64,000 bases of DNA, taken from positions 23,830,687 through 23,894,686 of the forward strand of contig NC_092706.1 in NCBI RefSeq assembly GCF_964275005.1, read 5' to 3'. Below, piece after piece: positions 24,269 to 36,282 of the stretch. The notes beneath the pieces are model-generated. The model searched no databases. It was not told where the DNA came from and saw only the letters and a program-made list of their open reading frames with translations. Positions within the stretch are counted from its first letter, which is position 1. Every line of letters starts with the position of its first letter. Both the position numbers and the translations under genes were made by a program. This stretch comes from Diadema setosum (taxonomy: Eukaryota; Echinodermata; Echinoidea; Diadematoida; Diadematidae).

Positions 24269-25850
24269 TGGTGAACAATCTGACATTTGTTAGAACTGTT
24301 AATAAACTTGTTTTATCAATGTATTCCTGGATGAAAACCAAATGGAAAATGATCCAAGAGGATACTCGGATCACCCAACAAGACCCCTGAGTAACAGCTA
24401 TGCATGTGCTTTCATAGCAACTACGTGTAACATTCAGGGAAATTATATAGTAGACATACTTATATCAATGCATTAAACTCTATAGCTTAGACTGGGGAAC
24501 TGAATACATTTCACAGAGTTTGAAATACACGACTTCAAAAGCTACGGTTCTTTAGAGAATCTACTACTCACTCTCGCACAGCACACACTCCATTCTGTGA
24601 ACACTAGAGGGCGCTCTGACACTTTAGCAGATGGTTGCACACCACAGAGGACTGTGTGAGAATTCTACCAAATAATATGTGAGGATGGCAGTGATACCAA
24701 CCGTATCCCAGCAAATACGGAATGACAGTTGTTGACATAGAGACAATAGCTTCTTTTGTTGTTTTGTTTTCTTCAAATCAGTGATTTTACAGCTGACGCT
24801 GAGGGTGGATCAAAAGGCACGCTCCCTTCCCAACTTCCTGTAAAGTTGTTTTCAAAGTCAAGGCTGATGGCCGCTGATCAAAGAATTTTTGCTGAGACAC
24901 AAAAGCCGATTATCTTCGCTATCTGCTGCGGATCTGACCAAGGTGTGAATCCATTTGTTTGTTTCCACACAACGAAGGAATACTTCACATTCCTGTGGCT
25001 GCGGTAATTGTTTATATCACAAATGCTGCATACACTGTCAAAAAATAAATAAATAAATAAAATAGATCCTTCAATCAAGCCCTAAAACGTGGGTGTCCGA
25101 AAAAGCTTTTTCAATAATACGTGAACATGCTTTTTTATGAATCATTATCTGCACTGAGATGTGGTTGCTGCAGGACTGTTTTTTTTTTTTAACTTTAATT
25201 CTTGAATAAAGGTATAGTTCTCCTATTTGCTCATGAATCACATCACAGCTCTTTTAACACAATCCTATCAGAATTAGTCACACAAGTTTCATATTACAAG
25301 TGTCAACAAAATAAGATTTCTAAAGTTACATGTTCACCTGTTATTATACAGTGCAGGTTCCATAGACTTTTACTTTACTCAATGAAGAAATTCCCATTTG
25401 CATCAACATTATTCCATTCCTTTTGGGAACCTGGTATATCAGGTACCAGCAGCATCAACTCATAGGCAGGAACTGGGCATACTCAATTACCAAAATGCAA
25501 ACAAGAATGTCTGCACTTGTGGCATGAATTCATATTTGCTACTATCACACTAAGTTAAAAGTTACTTTTCTAGAAGATTAGAATTTCTGCTATCATATAC
25601 ATGCCTTTTTTTTCTGTCTCAGAACTGCTTGTATTTTGTGTAATTTACCTTTTCCAACATCGCAGCATGCCTGTTTTGCTGCCAAACTTGTATGAAGATA
25701 CACATAACAATCAAAGCTGAGCACATTAGACTTTACTTTTGCTGACCTCATTTGGGTGCCATTATACAGAAGTGTTACAAAAAAAAGAAAAAAAAAAGTG
25801 TGTGCCCAAGTGTACACTCTATTCATATCTCACGTCGGGATTGATAGTAC
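24269..25850. other. Gene-poor stretch with a possible regulatory island
   Basis: No exon recognised. Segment 24770-25010 is GC-richer than its flanks and open in one frame (83 codons) but without a known domain. It contains TGATCAAAG (TCF/LEF-like) and CCGATTATC words, so a conserved non-coding element is as likely as an exon. Confidence 0.35.
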
Positions 25851-25852
25851 TG

Positions 25853-26027
25853 GTATACAAATAGTGAATGGGCACAAGTGCGATGGTACATGATTTTGCA
25901 AGAGGTGAAAGATAGAGGCGCTCTATTCAACGAGGCGAAGCTGAGTAGAATAGTATGCCTCATCTTTCACCGAGTGCGAAATCTTGCTTCATTGCACGAG
26001 TAAAGACCATACACTATTTGTTTTATA
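25853..26027. mobile_element. Long imperfect foldback element
   Basis: The left arm has ACAAATAGTGAATGG, GTGCGATG, GATTTTGCA and GGTGAAAGAT. The right arm has the mirror words ATCTTTCACC, GAAATCTTGC, CATTGCACG and CCATACACTATTTGT. The centre (GGCGCTCTATTC / GAATAGTATGCC) is also inverted. No coding capacity. Confidence 0.7.
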
Positions 26028-26250
26028 CAACACCTCGAACGTCAACAGATGTGGTCCACACAGATTCTTGAATTTAGTACAGAAATGGCAACCATTTTTA
26101 TCATGAAAGGCTGTGGAGTGGCACAGTCACAGTTTAATAGTTGTACACGAAAACTGATCAGTTGAAGTTGTAGACAGTAAAATGAATGACTGAATGTGTT
26201 CTTGTAACTGTTGACTGCACAGGACATAGGTTTGTTTATCGTGACATTAG

Positions 26251-26366
26251 AGCTGTGCAATGGAACAAAAACTATGAGTTGATGATGAGTTTACCATTGG
26301 AATCAATGAAAATTGGTGACGTCAGTAATGCAATATCCATTTTTGCTTAAACAATATTGCACAGCT
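26251..26366. repeat. Small inverted repeat, AGCTGTGCAA ends
   Basis: The ends AGCTGTGCAAT and ATTGCACAGCT, 116 bp apart in total, suggest a short MITE. No clear target duplication. Confidence 0.5.
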
Positions 26367-26764
26367 GACAGCGAGAGCGTGCAGTGGTACTTCTGCATGT
26401 CGAGTGATAAGTAATCGATCAATCACATACACTTGTAGCTAGATTATTTTCAGGTGCCATATAATTTGCATCGTTCATTGGCACATGCAATTGACCACGA
26501 AAATGGAATTATGCATGTATTGTTTGACTGCTTTCACACTGGCGGGTTTGAATCAACTTGTCCATTCCTTGTCAACTGGCAAAAAGAATCTTGCTTGTGA
26601 GCATGAAAGGTTCTTGGAGAATTAAAGAAGGAACGGGTTAAGCATGAAAGAGGGAGCAATAATATCTGTACATAATATCCACTGGTAAAGCCATCATCAA
26701 TACCTATTCAGTATCATTAAGGTAAGATACAATTTAATCACACTATTTATCCATTTGTCACATA

Positions 26765-27348
26765 TATTTCATATATAACAAGACTCATAAAAGTACTTGT
26801 TTGCAGAGATACCAATGATTTTATGAGAGCATGTCGAGTGGTCTAAGAAATCAACGTTTCGAGAATACCACCTTCAAAGTTTTCATTCCGACGCGATTGT
26901 GATCAAGGGGAGGTGAAAGAGTTTTCATCTCTTGACAATAGAAGATATGCGCCAGCAACCTCCGCAATGATCATTCAAGCTTTAAACAGCGCCAGTGGGT
27001 CTATGCATGACCAATCAGTGACCAAGATGCCATGCACTGACCAATAAGATCAATCCCACGTTGCTAGGGGCAGAGTCTATCTGCGGCACTAAATTCAAAT
27101 CTTCGAACAGGTTTCTGTTCCGTTAAAAGTCGGAAAATCATGGCTCAGAAAAATGCTCATTTCTTGCCTTTCCTTTGATCATTTAGCTTTGAAATTTCAG
27201 CATATAATAGCCAAAATATTAGACTACAAAACTATGTGAAAAGCAGAAATTTGATGGTTTTGACCGATTTTGATGACCTGACTACAAACTTGATTTTCTT
27301 GGCTCAGCCATCAGTGACTTTCGGATCCTTTCATTATGGCGGGTCGCA
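26765..27348 (+). mobile_element. GTGACCCGC element, copy D, left end missing
   Basis: It matches the interior and right end of copies B and C: ACTCATAAAAGTAC, GCATGTCGAGTGGTCTA, GATCAAGGGGAGGTGA, CATGGCTCAGAAAAA, then GGATCCTTTCATTATGGCGG. The left GTGACCC terminus is absent, so this copy is truncated. Confidence 0.8.
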
Positions 27349-28114
27349 TATTAAGAAAGACTGACTGATTTAGGGATCCTTTTACTGGGGCTTGCCTCTC
27401 TTTGATGGATTGACTGGGTTTCTTGGTAACAACCCTTTACTCACTTCTCTCACCATTACTGCAGTGACAAAGCCTTTGACCAAGGCTAATAAGCACTAAT
27501 ATTTGCTTTCATTCAGAAAAAAAAAAAAAAATACTTTCTTTATTACAGGAAAATTAAATTCAAATAATATCATTGGCAGAATGAACTGACTTTACTGTTT
27601 ACTTGCATATATATGCGTGAGGAAGGATATCACCTAGAATTGGTGAAGATGATGATAAAGATGCATGTACTGTATAGAGGAATCTGTAGGCATCCCCTTT
27701 AAGTATGAGACAAAGAGGTTTATAGGCAAAAGAGTGCACAGTCCAAAATGGAGGCAGTTGCAAAACTCATTGCTGTCACAGGTGCTTGTCTTGCCTGGAT
27801 ACTGTACAGTCATTGAACAACAGATGGCAGCACACAGTTCTTTACTCTCCATACTTCACACATGGTTTAAAATACTTGGATTACATTTAAAATCAATTGT
27901 GCTATCATTGAGCAATCACATTGCTAAAATAATATCCTAGTCACAATTTATTTTGTGAATTTAAAAAAGAAAATGCTTTGCTCTGTGCAATAGTTGACAG
28001 TATTAAAACATGGTTATGAAAATTAATATCTGACCAATGAAATATAACCGTGGTTCCAAGAATGTCGTTTACAATTTTTTTGTTATGAATTAAATTTCAT
28101 CATGAATTCTAAGA

Positions 28115-28552
28115 TACGAAGTTATGAATTTTCAAAGTTAAGTGTTGTAATCACTGGATAAGGAGACTACTAGAGAGTATGACGTCATATTATGTGAACA
28201 ATAATATAACGAACATATAAAGAGAATTCCACAAAAATTAATTCTTCATGAAAATTACACATTTCATGAACTTGATACTGACATACATGTAATTTGTATG
28301 TTAAGGGTAGTAATTATTCCCCCTGCTTTCTGAAAACGGTTTGTCAAGTGCTCTTTCATTCGCAAGAAAAGTGAAAGCATGTTGAATTTTCTTTATATTT
28401 TCTTTATATTGTTGTCCACACAATCCTATGTCATAAACTCAAGTAGTCTCCTTTTCCAGTGGTTCTAACACCAAAACTTTCACTAATATGTTCTACCAAT
28501 GTTGCTGCTTTCACTCAATCCGCATTCCTCTTTGGGTTTTCGTTTTCTTTAA
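28115..28552 (+). mobile_element. Diverged copy of TTAA MITE family B
   Basis: It resembles the intact element at 40953 along its length: GTTGTAATCACTGGATAAGG and GAGACTACTA, ATGACGTCATA, AAAGAGAATTC, GAGCACTTG in reverse order of decay, and TATTTTCTTTATAT, then TGTTCTACCAATGTTGCT. The ends are degraded, with only TTTAA at the right. Confidence 0.65.
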
Positions 28553-28672
28553 GGGCCTTAGCAATGAAGATGAGGTGCCTTGCCTAGGGGCACAAACCGC
28601 TCTAGCCGGGGGACTCAAACCATCAAACGTCCTGATTTATAATACATGGTCTCATCTGCTGTGCTACAACAA
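28553..28672. repeat. SINE-like fragment
   Basis: The phrases GGTGCCTTGCCTAGGGGCAC, GCCGGGGGACTCAAACC and CTGCTGTGCTACAAC resemble the tRNA-related repeat found widely in aquatic animals (CCTTGC...AAGGGCAC...GGGAnTCGAACC). There is no intact tRNA fold, so this is weak. Confidence 0.35.
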
Positions 28673-28682
28673 CTCCTCTATA

Positions 28683-28862
28683 CAGTCAAACCTGTCTATA
28701 GTGGTCACCCAAGGGAGACGAAAAAAAGTGGCAGTTATATGACAAGTGGCCGCTGTAGACAAGTTGCCTAGCATGCCTTTCCTCTCAGAGGGAATCATTT
28801 TTAGAGGTCGTATACAGCAGGTGGCCGCTATATAAAGGTGGTCTCCGAGACAGGTTTGACTG
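28683..28862. mobile_element. TA-flanked MITE, CAGTCAAACCTGTCT ends
   Basis: A 180-bp element with ends CAGTCAAACCTGTCT and AGACAGGTTTGACTG, perfect over 15 bp, flanked by TA (28681-28682 and 28863-28864). The subterminal GTGGTCACC / GGTGGTC words are also inverted. TA duplication points to Tc1/mariner. A decayed relative lies in ASB8 intron 1. Confidence 0.88.
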
Positions 28863-28864
28863 TA

Positions 28865-31320
28865 TAAGAAGGAACAGACAAAATAGTGCTTTTAACAGGA
28901 ATAAAATAAAACAGAATATGCAAGACATAATCAGCTTTGAAAAGGTAGCTTGTAATAAATTTATTAGGCATGTACATGTACGTTATGTGTGAATAACATA
29001 TATGTAACAAAATATATCAACAATTGTTCAGCAATTTGCTGCTTTACATTGATCTTGTTCTGTTACACATTAAGATGATAAATGGATTAAAATGCTCGAT
29101 ACACTGCAGCATTTCGTTATCAAAAAGAAAACAAAAAATACATGCATTATCATTTTCAAGTCTTTTTGTTAACTTTGTTTTACATATATATTTAGATATG
29201 ATGATTTTTTCATTCTACTGCTATAACCCTTTTATAGTCAATAATAAATCCTATTGACAAGTAGTCATTAAGTTAAACAATGCTTTTGACTTTATTAATT
29301 CTTCTTAACTGTTTGCATATGAAATGATCTAAAGCATCAATAGCTGCTTGAGACATTGTTCCATGACTGCACTTTGTACAGGTGCAACATACAGCAGTGT
29401 CTGTGTTGCAAATTTAGGAGAAGGAACCATGTGCTTTAATTATTCCACATGGCCATTAATTTCATTTAAATTTCATCTACATCTAGTACATTTTATACAA
29501 AGATACATGTAGTCATTTTCAGGCTTCCACTAAAAAAGTAGAACATTTAAAGGCTTGCATTTAATGCTATACATTTTCAGTGCTCCTAGGCCATCAAATA
29601 GGAGAGAAAATTTCAGTTTATACAGTGGTTTGAATATATTCAAGAGAACTTCTTGAAAGAAGGCTAAAAATTGCACACTGACCATACAAAACACAGGATA
29701 AGTTGCAGGTGTGACTGTGGCAGCAATAAATGTGTTGTAGCTATATATATCTTTGTTGGGGCAACAAAACCTTGCATCTCACAAATATCAAAATGTTCAG
29801 GAGAGCGAAAAAACATGGCAGCCAAAGCACTATAATGAATGGAATTGCCTTTCACTTGACATGCCATGGTGGCTTCATTTTGGGAATAAGTCAGCTAGGA
29901 TTTGGATAGGATATCACTTGTGTGATTATCTGACAATTGATTAAAAAAAAAAAGAAAAAAGAGGTGATTTTCACCAAAATTTTAGATACATGGTCTTGTC
30001 CCCCGACGACAATACAGTTTATGAATATAGCTCATGTGCTGTTCCAAATCAAAAATTTAATCATATGAAATGTAAATTTTACACAATTTTCCAGAGATTG
30101 CAATATTTCTCAAATGAGTTTGATGATGATCACATACGTTCACCAATATCCATACAGTAAGACTTGTCTAATTTAGCATTGAACTAATTCTACTGCATAA
30201 TCAGATTACATGCTACAATTATGTATGTGTTAAATTTCTCAATAAAGATTAATTTAAAAACTTTCACAAAACAAAATACAGATGAAGTCATTTTTGCATC
30301 CACCTTTGCCTCTACTATAGTGATATTAAAGAGTAATGACAATCATTAAAAAAAAAAAAAAAAAACTAGAGCATTGCACTAACCCTCAACATTTCACAAT
30401 CCTGTCAACTTTGTGATACTACTGTGAGTTATAATACATACAATCTGTTCCTGGAAAACTTACATGTCATGGCAGCATATTTGCATCGCATCGATATTTA
30501 AAGATACCACTGCTCTACCCAGAGTTAAAATAAATATCTGGACTCGTTAAATTTTCAGGGTACAAGAACTTAGTGCATAAATACATAGATGTGTCAATGC
30601 TTGCTGCTCAAAACTTTTCAACCCGTAAGATTAAGAAAACCAGAGCATTTTACTATACAAGCTAACCTTGCTCACATGAACATGGACACAAAATTTCATT
30701 AGTGTGAGAACGTTTTTTCCAGTGTAGATCTATTTTTTGAGCGCATGTGCCTATGGCATAATTCACTTGATATAGGGAGTTTCGTTCTTTTGGAAACGCA
30801 TACCAGTAATGAGATTTTGTTCGTACAAGAGATTTAACCAGTATTTTCAGTATTGCCTGGCTTGCTTTGATCATTCATGGGTCGTTCTACTGGATTGGGG
30901 GAACAACATTTCATTATTATTATTTTTTTTTTTTAATAATAATATGTTAGCTTTATTCTGAAAATGTTGTTCGGTGTATGATGGCGCAGTGTGGTTTTGT
31001 TTGAAGGCAACTGTATTGTGATCACTAGATGCCAGAATAAATAATGTCGAACCATGAGCATTAGAGTTAGTGTGATTTTAATTGATAGCGTATGGTCTCT
31101 TATTGGGGGTACCCAGTGTGAAATAGAAAAGGAGTCATATTCAGCTGAAGGTATCTCACAACAGGGTAAACCTTTATAGTCACAAACAAATGGTCATATC
31201 TGACATCACAACATGCGTTTATCAATAAAATAGTAGTGGATTTATCAGAAGAGAAAAAGACTCTATGTAATAAGTCATTAATAAACCACAGCATTGTACT
31301 GAAAGACAAGAGAAAAATAA
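28865..31320. other. Gene-poor AT-rich stretch
   Basis: No coding signal was recognised. Near 30912-30972 a small inverted repeat GAACAACATTTC / GAAAATGTTGTTC surrounds a T-rich centre. Confidence 0.55.
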
Positions 31321-33420
31321 TACAACATAAAACAAAGGATGAAGCGACTGAAGGAAAAGGAAGAACAGCAAAGAATTTTGCTTGAAGAACAGAAAATGAA
31401 ACTTGATGAAGAACAAAAAGAATCAAAGAGCAGAGGAGGAGAGACTGAAAAAAAAACAACAACAACAACAACCTGCGGCAGCTGAGAAAACAGTGTGAGA
31501 GGATGAAGAAAAAAAATAGCGTCAAACACTGAAATAGAATGAATGACAATCCTCACTGGTCAAATGAAGGGCAAGAGAGAGTGTCTTTTGAGAGCTAGTA
31601 GTATGCTTTTACCAGATGCCAAAATCCTTACAGATACAACACATGGTCATGTTACCCGTTCGACTCCTAAAAGAAAGAAAGCTCTGCACAATAAGGGAAT
31701 CAAGCATAGTAAAACAGACAAAGACAGCACAAAAAAATAAAAACACTATATAAATACAAATAAACATATGTTCTGTTTTGTTTTTCTATAAAGAAGATTT
31801 TGTATGCCTTGGGTTGGCTACATGTACATCACTACAAAAAAAAATAAACAAAGAAACAAACAAACAAAAAACTTCAGTATTACATCAACGCTGCTGGTGA
31901 ACTTGGAACAAGAAAAGTATAGCAATCCATTCAGCCAATTCATTGCAGTGAATGATATGGGTAGATCATGTTATAAAGCAGAAGTAAAACCCAAATACTA
32001 CACAACAAAAATGTTAGCAAAAAGACTTTGCAAACAACTGCTGCACTACAGAGGCCTATTCCTTATTGCTCAAAGAATTCCAGGAAAAGCTTGTCCAGAA
32101 GTTTAAAGATGATTAAAATCTTTGCTTTCATGCTACATCTAAAACCATATTAAACCCATGGGGTTTTCACAAGTTGAGAGGCTGCTTGTGTGAGTGGTAC
32201 AGTATCGAAGCATTCACCTCAAAAAGAGTGAGACCAATGTCCTTTGTGCAGAGTACTAGTACACATCTTCCCCCAGCTGCCACATACATGACAGCTTCTA
32301 CGCATCTCACCTTCAAAACCCGACTCTTTGACCAAAAACATGAAGATAAAAAATATAACGAGCCAGCATGCACTCAACGACACAGTCTTCTCACTGTGGC
32401 GCAAAACTAGCACAAGACCACTCACAGTCACTTCTTGATGAAACAGAAGCTGATTATCCCACTGAGTGAAGTTGTTGGGGACTTTTTAAAAAAACGCAAC
32501 AGTCCATAAAACGTGACCCGCTACAAGAAAAGGATCCGAAAGTCGGGGGAAGACGATTTTCTGAAAACGACAGGACATTATTCCCTTACTCTTCCGCGTT
32601 AATTTTGTGTATAACACGACTCATAAAAGTACTCGTTTGCGGAGATGTTGGTGATTTTATGAGACCATGTCGAGTGGTCTAGGAAACCAGCGTTACAAGA
32701 AAACCGCCTTCAAAGCATTCTTTCTAACGCAATTGTGATCAAGGGAAGGTAAGACAGTTTTCACCTCTTGACAATAGAAGGTCTGATCATAGCAACCTCC
32801 ACAATGTTTATTTAAGCTTAGCGCCAGCAGTTTACGCACGACCTATCAGTAACCAGGGTGCTACGCACTGACCGATACGATCACTCCCTCATTGCTAGGG
32901 GTGGAGTCTTGTATATGTGGCGCTAAATGCAAATCTTCGGACACGTTTCTGTTCCTTTGAAATTCAGAAAATCATGGCCCAGAAAAACGCTAATTTCTTG
33001 CAGGGGCCTTTCCTTCGATCAGTTAGCTTCGAAATTTCAGCAGATGATAGACTACAAACTTATGTCAAACACAGAAATTCAATCGTTTTGACCAATTTTG
33101 ATGATCTGTCTTCAAATTTAGTTTTCTTGATCAGCTATCAGCGACTTTAGGATCCTTTTGTTGTGGCGGGTCACAAATGGTACTCCAAAGTAAGACCTGT
33201 ATTCTCCCTGACTTCTTCAATGAGCCATTTGAGGACGTGCAATACTCCTCTAGCCATCTTTTCTAGTGGTTTTGGCAGCACAGGCAACTACACTAACCCC
33301 GAATCGAGATCCACCTGTAAACACCCTGGTTGCTGTCCTTGACTTCACTAAAAATTACAGTGACATTTACAATCACTGATGCTCTAGGACATGAAGCTCC
33401 TACAAAGTACTATTTTCATT
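31321..33420 (+). pseudogene. Possible degenerate retro-copied coding sequence
   Basis: Coding-looking peptides follow each other in shifting plus-strand frames. A charged coiled-coil-like MKRLKEKEEQQRILLEEQKM starts at about 31339, a QRAEEERLKKK piece comes next, and a basic HVTRSTPKRKK piece lies near 31650. Further open stretches run at 31870-32105 and 32174-32410. Stops and frame changes separate them, and an inverted-repeat element (32513-33174) lies in the tract. This fits a decayed intronless gene copy, but I do not recognise the parent and chance open frames in A-rich DNA are a real alternative. Confidence 0.25.
32513..33174. mobile_element. GTGACCCGC inverted-repeat element, copy B
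   Basis: The left end GTGACCCGCTACAAG and right end TTGTGGCGGGTCAC, with subterminal AGGATCCGAAAGTCG / CGACTTTAGGATCC. The interior is shared with copies C and D. No transposase motif. Confidence 0.85.
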
Positions 33421-35100
33421 ATCATTATCATTGTCATTGCTTTGTACTAAGTTGCATATCTTTGTAAAGCAGGGAATAACCACATATATTCAAAATATGT
33501 AAAGACAGAAGTAAGCAAATACAGAAATACAAATAACAGTAAATCTTAAAAATGTCATATAACACTCCTGAGAAACAATCCAGTACTCTGCTTTGTTTGT
33601 TTGTGTGTTTTCATGCACTGATCAGGCATAATCAAAATCACAACTTCAAAGATAAGACAATCGTTTCATTATCGATCATCCATAATGACGAAGAAAAAGT
33701 TTATTGATGGCTTCAAAATTCAAGAGACTCTCTTCAAATTCAAGAAAAACTATGTTTTATGTAAAAAGTGTTCATTAATGTCAATCTCAATGGTACTGCT
33801 CATGCAGAGATAAAGAATATTCCCCAGGCAACTAAGTTAACGTCACTTGAAAAGACAGAAAGGAGGAAAGATATACCTAGTTTATTCTGAAACTGGGGGA
33901 ATTATCACACTGCTTGTCACTGACTGAAATTAACCCTGACCAAAAAATAATGAATAATCAAGTCCCTGAAAGCAAGGTATTATTCAAAGGGGTGAAAGTT
34001 CAGGTGTGAGTTTCAATTCCTCTCCCTCTACAAATTCCATTTGTAGATGAAGACAAATTGAAGAAACTCACACCTGAATCAAGTCCTTATTGGTGAACAC
34101 AAGATTTGATGCTTGAGGGGTATGGAACACAAAACAAAATGAGTTCACAGAGTGACATCACAGAACTTTGTGTGTGTCCCACAAAATAGGATAACAGAAT
34201 CTGAAGGAAGAGAGTTATCAATAAGTTTATAGTCAAATGTCATATGAGGCTAAGCTGATACTTTCGGGCATTCAAATTTGAAATGGAAATAATTTCATAC
34301 CCCCAAGAACATTTCAAGGATGACTTTCAAAGTAGGTCCAGCTACTAAAGGAGATTTTCTTTGATGCTACAGGTCACTTTGACAAGTGAATTTTGTGAAT
34401 TTCAGATCAACTATTTGTAAGAATATTGCGCATTCAAGTCAATTTGAAATTACCATTTTGCATTATTCTAATGAATGTCTTTTTCGACATGCGTTTCACA
34501 AAATATTTGCTAACTGTACAAGAGTTCAATACACTCATTTCACTGTAGGAGAGGATACCCACTATATGTCACCGGATTGTGCCAAGTCAGTTAAATATGA
34601 AAGCATGATCAAATCACTTACATATCTGTATGACACAGTATTTGTATGAAAAAAAAAATTTGGATGCAAAGGTGTCTGTTCACATAAAACATGTAGACAT
34701 CAAAAAGCATCAGTCAAAATGTGTACCTCTTTTCTTTACACTGCAAAAATCAAAGACTGTATTTAATTGTGAACATTTAATGAAAATTCATCATTATGCT
34801 ATTTCAAAATGTATGTTTGAAAGTAACTGAAGATCTTTTAATTTCTTTATAGGAGTTTCTTCAGTCACCTATTTAAAAATCTAGGTTTCAAAGTATTTGT
34901 GGAGGAACACTGTTGGGAAATTTTAAAGAAGTTTACATTTGACTAGTCCTTACGTGAAGATGTCTAATTTTTGCAAAATTCTCCAGAAATGGCAGTTTCC
35001 TATCAAATCTCACACACAGAATAGGATTGCCGAGATCTTGCAAGGAAAGCCGTAAGGTAATATTAAAGAGTATATCACAAACAGATATACTTAAGTGTCG
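33421..35100. other. Region downstream of ASB8
   Basis: AT-rich sequence without recognised coding signal. The ASB8 3'UTR and polyadenylation site should lie in its right part, but no strong AATAAA on the minus strand was found close to the stop. A hairpin at 34000-34079 is described separately. Confidence 0.5.
34000..34079. repeat. 80-base hairpin, miRNA-precursor-like
   Basis: Arms TTCAGGTGTGAGTTTC (34000-34015) and GAAACTCACACCTGAA (34064-34079) pair perfectly over 16 bp. Inside, CTACAAA / TTTGTAG forms a second 7-bp stem around a five-base loop. The size and stem resemble a microRNA precursor, but no known microRNA is recognised. Confidence 0.6.
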
Positions 35101-35736
35101 TCACGTCTGAAGCAACAGGTATCTCTGGAGAGGGGCTGGAATCGGCAGCTTTTTCACCACATCCGGCATATGTCGACTGGTAAGGCAGTGGCGCACGGCG
35201 TAGCGGCATTGCTGCCGCAGCGGGCGGGGTTGACAGCAGTGCTGTCGTAGCAAGTCGCACAACTCGGTGTCGTCGGCGACGCTCCGCGAAAACATCCCGT
35301 CCTCGTCGCGGACGTCGAACTGGCCCGACGCCCGGATGAGCACGTCCAGGCACGGCCGCTCGTTCTCCGTGTCCAGGCCGGCCGCGATGAGGCCCGCCAC
35401 TCGCGAGATGGGCGTCGCCCCGTCGTGGCTGACCGTGTGCGGCTCGGCGCCGTACTCCAGCAGCAGTCGCACGCACTCGTAGTTGCCCTTCATTGCCGCC
35501 CAGCTGAGCGGCGTGTTGCCGTGGATGTCGCTGACGTTGACCGCAGCCTGCCTCTCGAGCAGTGCCTGCAAGCAGCCGGACTTGTTGCGGAAGGCTGCCC
35601 AGTGGATGGGGGTTTCTTCATTGCTGCTCAGAGCGTTGGGATCAGCTCCGCAATCCAAGAGGAGGGTGACACAATCCACGTCCTGCTCTGCTGCATAGTG
35701 GAGGGCGGTGCGGCTATATCCATCCACTGCGTTCAC
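35101..35736 (-). CDS. ASB8: ASB8 coding exon 3 (ankyrin repeats 2-4 and SOCS box)
   Basis: This last coding exon gives residues 77-287 and the stop codon. It carries ankyrin repeats 2-4 at about residues 82-111, 115-144 and 148-177, with the motifs RTALHYAAE, TPIHWAAF and TPLSWAAMKGN. A C-terminal SOCS box follows at about 246-287, with the BC-box core RYAVRHCL and a Cul5-box-like KKLPIPAPL ending in RYLLL. Order, motifs and length match vertebrate ASB8 (288 aa). The exon opens at a TAG acceptor (35739-35737) and reads GTG (Val), phase 0 with exon 2, so an open-frame start here is not a real start codon. Family role: the ankyrin repeats bind a substrate and the SOCS box recruits Elongin B/C and Cullin-5. 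The exon is much more GC-rich than its surroundings, which creates long shadow frames on both strands. No AATAAA lies just downstream. Weak ATTAAA variants occur on the minus strand near 34767 and 34842. Confidence 0.96.
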   Translation of the reverse strand: MNAVDGYSRTALHYAAEQDVDCVTLLLDCGADPNALSSNEETPIHWAAFRNKSGCLQALLERQAAVNVSDIHGNTPLSWAAMKGNYECVRLLLEYGAEPHTVSHDGATPISRVAGLIAAGLDTENERPCLDVLIRASGQFDVRDEDGMFSRSVADDTELCDLLRQHCCQPRPLRQQCRYAVRHCLTSRHMPDVVKKLPIPAPLQRYLLLQT

Positions 35737-35959
35737 CTACGTGCACGATTAAGTAACAATGAACAATTTTCTTTCATCTGATTTTTATTTATTAAAGTCT
35801 GAAGTACCCAATCATATAAGTTTCCCCATTAAAGTTAAACTGATTTATTGTGGGGGGATGATAGTCTGCCATTTTGAATGAATTCTCCATCTACCTTTAC
35901 TCTTGTTTACTATTAGAGGTGAAAAAAAATTAAAGAATGCGCAGCTTGAACTCCTAAGT

Positions 35960-36182
35960 TCAATGACCCTACCTGCCAAAATATTGAAAATCCTTCATAA
36001 AATCCATAAAAGTTTCTGGATCACTATTAAAATTTTATCATTTGTTCCTTGTGTCATTCTCAACCTTTCCTGCAAGTTTCATCTAAATCCGTTCTCAACT
36101 TTTGGAGTTATTTTGCACACGGACAAACAAACAAACGGTATCGAAAACATACATGTAACCTCCTCCCTTGGCAGAGGTAACA
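35960..36182 (+). mobile_element. Retroelement-like fragment (GGCGG family), copy 2
   Basis: In ASB8 intron 2, opposite in sense to the gene. It shares TTCAATGACCCTACC, ATCCATAAAA, CAAGTTTCATCTAAATCCGT, GGAGTTATTTTGCACACGGA, the ACAAACAAACG run and TAACCTCCTCCCTTGGCAGA with 22699-22999. Confidence 0.7.
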
Positions 36183-36282
36183 ATCTAAAGCACAAGCCAG
36201 CTTTGTGCCCAATACTGTAGAAACTCTTGGTGTTACAGCAGAGCTTTGCAAATCTGAATCTCTGGACGGACCACAATTTTAA

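Noticed and set aside
35075..35781. Other long frames overlapping ASB8 exon 3 on both strands
   Set aside because: The exon is GC-rich, so stop codons are rare in all frames. Only one frame matches a known family and joins to exons 1 and 2 in phase.
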